Assembly: GCF_003589595.1 (NCBI RefSeq)
Contig: NW_020653852.1
Location: 6,678,065 to 6,742,064, forward strand
Direction of reading: 5' to 3'
Length of the DNA: 64,000 bases
Origin: Hyposmocoma kahamanoa
Lineage: Eukaryota; Arthropoda; Insecta; Lepidoptera; Cosmopterigidae
Position numbers and translations under genes: made by a program. Each line of letters opens with the position of its first letter. Positions within the stretch are counted from its first letter, which is position 1. Positions 57,360 through 64,000 of the stretch are shown here, in pieces. The notes below the pieces were generated by a model. The model ran no database searches and had not been told where the DNA came from. It saw only the letters and a program-made list of their open reading frames with translations.

Positions 57360-57592
57360 CACTTGTCCATAACAGTTGCAGTGCCACCCAGAGCTTTAAA
57401 TTATAAAGATCTGAGGGGCACTGCCACTGCGCCCGTCACCCTGAGATATAAGTTAACAAGTCCCAAGTGCCTGTGATTTCACCAGCACCCACCCTTCAAA
57501 ACTGGAACACAGTCATGCTGACATTACTGCTTGGCGGCAGAAATAGGTAAGGTGGCAGTACTTCCCTACACAAGGAGCTCTACTGCTACTAC
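57360..57592 (-). repeat. K family copy 12, lacks the A-run end
   Basis: From CACTTGTCCATAACAGTTGC through CTGAGGGGCACTGCCACTGC, AAGTTAACAAGTCCCAAGTG and GGAGCTCTACTGCTACTAC. The 3' end (A-run side) is missing, and GGACGAACTCTTT is deleted near the 5' end. Confidence 0.8.
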
Positions 57593-60500
57593 ATTGGGAT
57601 TTTGTTTCACATTTTTTTTATTTGAATGAAATATTTAATTTTACACTATATTATTATGTATATTATATTACATTTATTAAATTTACCTTAAGTATCGTAT
57701 TTCCTCATCACATTCTGAATGTGAAGTACCAGGAGAACAGAGCGGCATTAAAACGTTGGAGTGTAATCCAGAAGCAACTTCAGCGTGTCTGTTGCTCGTG
57801 TCCCGCCTTTTATACGATTTTCGCTTTGCGCTCACAAAGGACTGTGGAGCATTCTCTCACTCTAGGTACGCTCTCTATAGGGATGGAAGTTTCGTCTTTA
57901 TCTGTGAAAAGAGGACAACATTTTCAATTTTATAAGAACCGGTATGTTCCTTACGTATTACTACAGCAAGTTAACAGATATGTATTACATAATTATGGTT
58001 CTTATTTTTAAAATCCATATAGTTTATTTGACATGCAACACAATAAAAACAAACATGAAGTAATGGATAACATACATTAAATATTAACAAACACAAGCAT
58101 ACGAGCGAGTACGATAATTAAAATAATATTAAAATATTGACGAATGCAAATATCTGGGTCCACGGAATTGTATGGACTGTAAATATATCGATTGATATAT
58201 CTTCTTGCGTATTCGACTATCGAACACGCCAAGAAAAACTTGTAAATACACAAGTTTTTTTTAACCTTCTAACTTTAAGAAGCGAAATCCTATAAAGTTT
58301 TTAAGTTGACTGTAAACATGGTATGTTTTATATGTATTCGTATTAAAATACCCATCCACCTGATTAAAAGCTATATAGAGTTGAGATAAAGTTCTTTTAT
58401 CTAAAAAACCTGTAGCTCTGTAGTTAATGTGGGCAACCATTAACTTGTGGGTAAACATTAACAAGCGTGCTCAGTAGAATTACGAAATACATTAATACGC
58501 CCATTCAAAATAAATGAGGATATAATTTGGAACGCCTAAACGTAATTCCCTCACCAACATCCCTGTCTTTATAAATACCTCGAGATAAACATCCAAAGAG
58601 TGAAAAGTCTATCGGCGAATCTCGATAAGGCATTAAGGGATGACACAAAAAGACCCCATGGATTCACATCGTCCTGCCACTGGGATTTACGCGAATTTCC
58701 TTTCGCAGCAGGGAGGCTTGACTACCCCACTTATTTGCAACGGCGACTTTTTCCTTCCTACTCTAATATAATCTACAGCCACCCACACTCGTCCGGGTTT
58801 TTGCATTATTCGAAATTCCAAGTTCCCTTCTCCCCTCTAGAAGGCGCTCGTTCGGAAGATGAGCCGTGTATAATTAAAAAAATATATTTTGTCCGCCATT
58901 TCCTTTTGCAATACGCACCAGACATTTTGTTCGTGATTTTTTGTGAATGCCTTTGTTGCTTAATTTGGTCTTTTGACAACATATTTCCAGGTCTAAGAGG
59001 CAATTTGCTTTTAAAAAGACATCGTCGGGTAGGTACAATTTTTAAGTAGGTATACAACGTATATTGAAAAAAATGTGAAGAATTTTTTGTATTTATAAAT
59101 AAGCTAAATCAATTAATTTACTTTCGACAAACTAGTAATAATTAATGTTGCGGTTGACTTCAGCAGTATTTAATAACGAATTACTGAATTTCGCGGTTTT
59201 GCCAATTTGTATTTTGTTATTACACTGGTACCGTAAAATAGCGGCGTTAATGAAATTGTGTAAATTTGCATAAATGCGTCGGAGTTTTCATTATGTTTTA
59301 TTTAGTAATGAAATACTAATTTATACAACACACGCAAAACTGAGTTTAAAAATAAAAGTGCCTGTAGGTATTGGCTAAAAATGTACTAACTTTCTAAGGG
59401 CTTCTTTGTTGCTTTATTACTCTTTTTAAGCTTTTCTGGAACTTTTGAGCGAAGTTGTTTGTTACAAGTTTTCTTTCTAAAGGGTAAAATAGAAAGAGCT
59501 AACAGAAACTCCTGGCTATAATTACTAGAGCTCAAGGTTTCGAAAGTTCTTGATTAAATATACGGATTTGAAACGCCGTAAAATATATTCTTTAATCAGC
59601 GTTGTACGTTATGACCCCTTTTTATTTCCTATATCTATGGTTATGACAACTTGTTATACGAGTATTATGATAGACTATTGTAAGATGTTTTGTTAAATTT
59701 TCGATTGCTCCATTGTGGGATTTAAATGTTCCTATAGGGACTAGATCACAGTAACTTTGTCACTTTGTTCTAAAAGTAACTGTGTCTCATGTAGTAGTGT
59801 TTTTCTAATTCCAAGTACTTTTTTAATCTTACATTTTCTTGATATAGACTCCATTCTAGACAGGTTCCAAGAGTCACACTTGACTAGGCACAACACGCAG
59901 AAATACTCGTTACAAGCTATAAAAACTACAGATGGTATCGGAACGATTATACTTTATCTGATTTGGACGCTATTCAGAGCGTGAACATTCGAGTTTATTT
60001 TTATTATTTTTTGTAGAGTTCCGTCGTTCAATGTAATGTGTTTATAGAGGGCGACAGATGGTTGGGTTCTCAATTATTTATTTTGTCATGTAGATGATAA
60101 CGAAATGTGACGTAATAGAATGTAGTTCATACGATATTTTCATAATTTCAAATGCTCAATGATCATTACATAAAATTGCAACCAAAACATTTTGTTTATA
60201 TATTTCATTATAATCTATGGCAGATGAATTTAACAAATAATATAAATGTCACAATATTACAATTTAAATTACGATATCGATGGTCAATATGAACGTTACT
60301 AATACAAATAATAATACCAAATTTAACATGCAATACCAAATAATAAAATATTTTAAATATAAAATATTTCTTAAAATACAACAAATTGCGATAAAAAAAA
60401 TTAAAAATTCTTTAAAATAAAAAAATCCTCTACTGAGAAATGATTATGAATGACGAATCCTTTATACCCGAATGAAATCGTATTCATTCGGGTATAAAAT

Positions 60501-60940
60501 ATTTCGTCGATTTCAACGTTTATACTTATACATATTACAATATGAAGAAATATATAAACGAACAAATATAAAATGTAGTTTCATTAATGTCTAAAATATC
60601 TAAAATACCTGTTTCATATTAGATAAAGAGTTTGTAACATCGGGAGAAGGGTAACCAGAACAGTTTGCGATGTATCAAATTGAATTGTGCAAAGTTAATT
60701 ACTCGATGTCAGCATTGAAGAGGGTTCCGGAACCTACCCTTCGCCCTAAGCCGGGGAGCTTCGGCTTAAAATTGTACACTGTAAATAAATAGTGTTAACT
60801 AGGACTAATTGGATATAGAAAGTTGATCTTTTTTTGTTACACTTTAGTTTCCATTTGTGCCTCTACCATGTGTTTACAGTGTCAATTGTTGGCGACCGCG
60901 TAACTTGACAACAGTCTGAATAGACTATAATAGTAACTAG
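57593..60940. other. Repeat-poor stretch with a G+C-richer patch
   Basis: No repeat family recognised. The patch at 58560-59050 is less AT-rich and contains a plus-strand frame of 149 codons (58600-59049) starting ATG, the longest in the window after the transposase. It has no domain, signal peptide or motif that I recognise. A perfect hairpin with 16-base arms (TTTATACCCGAATGAA) lies at 60461-60498. Confidence 0.4.
60461..60498. repeat. Perfect hairpin, 16-base arms
   Basis: TTTATACCCGAATGAA and its exact reverse complement surround the loop ATCGTA. Confidence 0.8.
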
Positions 60941-61211
60941 AGTAGCAGCAGAGTTCCTTGTGAAAGAGTTCGTCCAGGGAAGTACTGCTACCTTACCTAT
61001 TTCTGCCGCCAAGCCGTAATTTGACCACTACCGTGTTTCGGTTTTGAAGGGTAAGGGCGCTGGTGAACGTGCTTGTATCATGGGACTTTTCAACTTGTGT
61101 CAGGGTTTGCGATTCAAAGCACTGAGCGGTACTGCAATATTATGGATAGGCGTGTAGCTAACCATCAGACGCACGACTTGTTCTTCCCGTCACTTGATAT
61201 TATAAAAAAAA
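60941..61211 (+). repeat. K family copy 13
   Basis: Begins AGTAGCAGCAGAGTTCC and ends CCCGTCACTTGATATTATAA with an A-run. The block between TGTCAGGG and TTTGCGATTCAAAGC is deleted. Confidence 0.85.
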
Positions 61212-61371
61212 TAATTAATAACAGTATTTTCCATAAATACAACGTATTGAAAACTAATACTGTTTGAATACAATTATGATAATGTTTATAATATATATTA
61301 ATAATAATAAAATGGATATAATAATAATAATAATTTGTTTGGTTTTGTTAACTACGTCTAGATCTTATACC

Positions 61372-61419
61372 GTACCGCCAGGTGCACGACTTGTTAGTCA
61401 CTTGGTACCGTAAAAAAAC
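61372..61419 (+). repeat. K family 3'-end fragment, copy 14
   Basis: ACCGCCAGGTGCACGACTTG, TTAGTCACTTGGTACCGT and an A-run. Only the last 48 bases of the unit are present, 160 bases after copy 13. Confidence 0.65.
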
Positions 61420-61582
61420 TCGTGGTAGAGGTCGAACGGTTTGACGGTTTCATGGATTGTGTACTGTAAGAAAAAGCTTCAATACAATTAAGGAGATGTG
61501 TACGGTCAGATCAATACGTCAAGGGTTTAAAATGTATGAATATATCAAATATTATACACAATAGGTGATACTAGCGGAAAAT

Positions 61583-61648
61583 CGTGTTGGATGACACAAA
61601 CTACGGGAGTGGAAGAAGTCGAACAGTGGTTGATAATGATAATGACAT
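61583..61648 (+). repeat. RTE-type LINE 3'-end fragment
   Basis: GTTGGATGACACAAACTACG, GGAGTGGAAGAAGTCGAACA and a TGATAATGATAATGA tail match the 3' end of the LINE at 41386-41445 (GGCACAAACTTCGGGAGG then CAGTGGG and ATGATG). Confidence 0.55.
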
Positions 61649-64000
61649 CACATGACATGCAAAGTGCATAGTGTACATATGCAATGCATTGTCCATTATT
61701 AAACAATGCAGCTGAAAATGTAAACAAGATTTATGTTCGCTACAATAATGGTGTTTTTCATATTACAGTTTCCTTATTATCATAATTAGAGTATTAATTA
61801 AATCGCATGTATTTAGGCTTACTAATTGAATACGCTTGAAATATTATTCAATCATTTAAATTAATTTGTATTCAATTACGATTTGTTAGTACCGATTTTA
61901 TCGGCTTTGTGCCAATTTGTGTTTGTATCGGTAATGCTAATGACCATTCGACTATGTTTGTAAAATTAATGGTTAAAAGTCAATTTTGAAATATCTCTAC
62001 AGTTTATACGGTAATATTTATATGGTGTTTACTGCACAGAGGAGCAAGCAACATTACTTCAGTAACTAAGCATAACAAAAGACAGGGTACACCGGGGTTA
62101 TTACCAAGCAGCAGTTCCTTTTTTTATTGTGAACCTTTTTACGAAAACGATATGAGTTTTATAGCTCATCTGCGCTGAATATTATGTATATAGAATCAGA
62201 CCTTTACCTTCAAGTTCTCCTCAAAAACGTTAACTTCACTCACTTCGCTTGTTCAAGTAGTCTGTATAAACAAGATGGCGGCGTTCGTCTCGCTATTTAT
62301 TGCGGCTGGCACGTCCACATCCACCAAGCCGCCATAAACGGAGCACTAAAACGTGCCATTTCCCTAAATTATTTTAATGACGTATGCTCGCCCGGGTTGT
62401 GGTGTAATTCAGTTTTGGTAACCTCTTAAGCTCTCATAGTCTCCTAGTACTCTGTTTCCTAAATATCTAGCTGGTATGTATTTCATAACATTTGTTGAGA
62501 GCAGCAACTACACGCTTCGTAAATTTTACGACCGTCAAATAATGAACGTTGCTTTAAATGACATTGTCTTCTTGCACGACTTTCATATTAGTTTAATGTT
62601 GAATAATAAATTGAAACAGTTACAAAGAAATCGAAATATATTTTAGTTTGAAAGTGGAAGCCAACTGAGCCAACGACACATGTCGTTATTCAAATAGTAG
62701 AAAGCACTAACTGAAATTATTTGAATTTAGTGTAACTTTTCGTCCCTTTTCTCCCTAACTGACATATGTGACATTTCAGTAGATGTACGATTTTACTCAG
62801 CGCTCGGATGCGGATATTCTCCATCAATGCTGTGCCTACCTTTTTTAAATACACTCTCGGACATACAACTCTATGCATCTTGTATTTTCAGTACAAATGC
62901 CTTAAGCTTAAACAGTGTCACAAAATTTGGAAACTGGTATACTAAACGTCATTTCATGAGCATTTGAATTTGTAAAACCGGGAGAACGTTTATCTTCTAT
63001 TATAATAATGTTTTTGTATTCATCTCTTTGGGAATAAAAATGCAACTCGTACTGAGATAGCTCAAGAGACTATATGATAGATACCGAAGTCATTAAATAA
63101 AAATAAAAAAACGCTTTAAGATCAGTTTAGTCGATTGGGCGCTATGATGCCACGAGACGGTCACACAGATGCGCAGCCATAAGACTTGAAACATATAACT
63201 CCCCTCTTTTTGCGTCTGTATTGAAAAACGGCAGAGTCGATTGTACACAGGCCTGATGAATTGATTAACTTCCCCTTTGTTTTCAACAAGCTCGCTGTGC
63301 TCCAATATTTGAGTGGATGCCTAGAGGCTGTTGCCATTCATACTATTGTCTGCAATTGTAATATGTCGTTCTGTTGCTATTTGAATTTGTTTTAAAGTTC
63401 AATCGACAAATATTGATAACAGGTTATTTTTTATTTGTTTGGTCGTTTCACGAGTCTAATTGGAACGTTTCACATTTTTTATTCATTTTTGTAACAAGCA
63501 ATAGTAGGGTACGGGTCTCCTTCAATGAGAGAGAGTTCCGGCTATAGTCCTCTGGTGACGCGTTGGGAACTTCACACGTTTGATAAGGTTGTGAAACTTC
63601 AAGTTTCATCACGATATTTTCCTTTACTATTGGCTAGAGGTATTCCTACGAAATATTCATAAATGTCGAGACGCAACCATTGGGCTACTATCGCCCTCTA
63701 ACTTCCGATCAAATTACTAACTTCACGACACGTCTACGCCTATCTCAAGCCTAACTCAACTTAAAGAAAGTTTGCAGAAAACCTTCGAGATTAGACGGAG
63801 AAATTAAAGAAGTAAATAACTACGGGTACATATGCTATTAAAGTGAACGTTTTAGCTTTCAACGACTTAGCAATTATACATCACAGTTTATGTCAACGTC
63901 TTATGGTGGCATCTCATATGCTTATTTGTATTTGCGTATTTGATATATTTGGCAAACAATCACCATGGATAGATAGCATGTGTGACAAAGTATTTGCCTT
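61649..64000. other. No recognised feature
   Basis: Unassigned sequence. A G+C-richer patch at 62180-62430 contains AAGATGGCGGCG and GCCGCCATAAAC, two GCCAT-core sites of the Pho/YY1 type. No coding evidence. Confidence 0.45.

Noticed and set aside
57622..58011. Plus-strand frame of 129 codons
   Set aside because: Begins right after a K repeat copy and has no known motif; no support as a gene.

Overview
The window looks like AT-rich nuclear DNA from an insect, most likely a moth or butterfly (Lepidoptera). The evidence is the repeat content: a Metulj-like tRNA SINE, LINE 3' ends of the type that runs CCCAGCAGTGGG into a GATGAT tail, and short elements ending in CCGACTT inverted repeats. I recognised these from memory; no search was run. 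I found no host protein-coding gene, rRNA gene or true tRNA gene. The window reads as intergenic or intronic sequence built up from layers of mobile elements, with one 10-base N gap at 9759.

The most notable object is at 54712-56157: a DNA transposon with terminal inverted repeats of about 240-250 bases around an uninterrupted frame (55028-55780). That frame encodes the C-terminal part of a DDE-type transposase, including the last acidic residue region and a SWIM-type CxCx9CxH zinc finger. The left repeat joins this half-gene through a TTA microsatellite, so the copy is an internal deletion derivative.

Families with several copies here are: (K) a SINE-like or LINE-3'-end element of about 300 bases that starts near GTAGCAGTAGAGCTCC and ends in an A-run, 14 copies or fragments; (T) a tRNA-headed SINE with the GGCCGAACGG box, 6 copies; (P) a tRNA-Phe-like SINE, 6 copies or fragments; (S) a third tRNA-headed SINE, 3 copies; (M) Metulj-like SINE, 2 copies plus tail fragments; (F) a foldback MITE with TTA flanks, 4 copies, two of them in tandem; (H) a MITE of 286 bases with 8-base target duplications, 2 copies; (G) a short GC-rich hairpin MITE, 2 copies; (X) an element with CCGACTT ends, 2 copies; (Z) a short dispersed motif, 4 copies; and scattered solo copies of one RTE-like LINE 3' tail.

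Non-LTR retrotransposon coding remnants lie at 1654-1956, 11960-12320, 27910-28221, 31503-31745, 33461-34057, 34768-34896 and 41070-41456. Two of them show nested insertion. The LINE piece at 1654-1956 has a 9-base target duplication and splits one arm of an older inverted-repeat element; the piece at 41070-41456 sits inside a 63-base inverted repeat.

By region: 1-20 kb is dense in nested repeats; 20-31 kb is mostly single-copy with a few insertions and a small cluster of octamer (POU-type) motifs near 26.6 kb; 31-43 kb is LINE- and MITE-rich; 43-49 kb is mostly single-copy; 49-57 kb is dense again and holds the transposon; 57-64 kb is mostly single-copy with K insertions. The mobile elements have no shared pathway. 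What links them is mobilisation: the SINEs and short LINE pieces presumably used LINE reverse transcriptases, and the MITEs used transposases encoded elsewhere.
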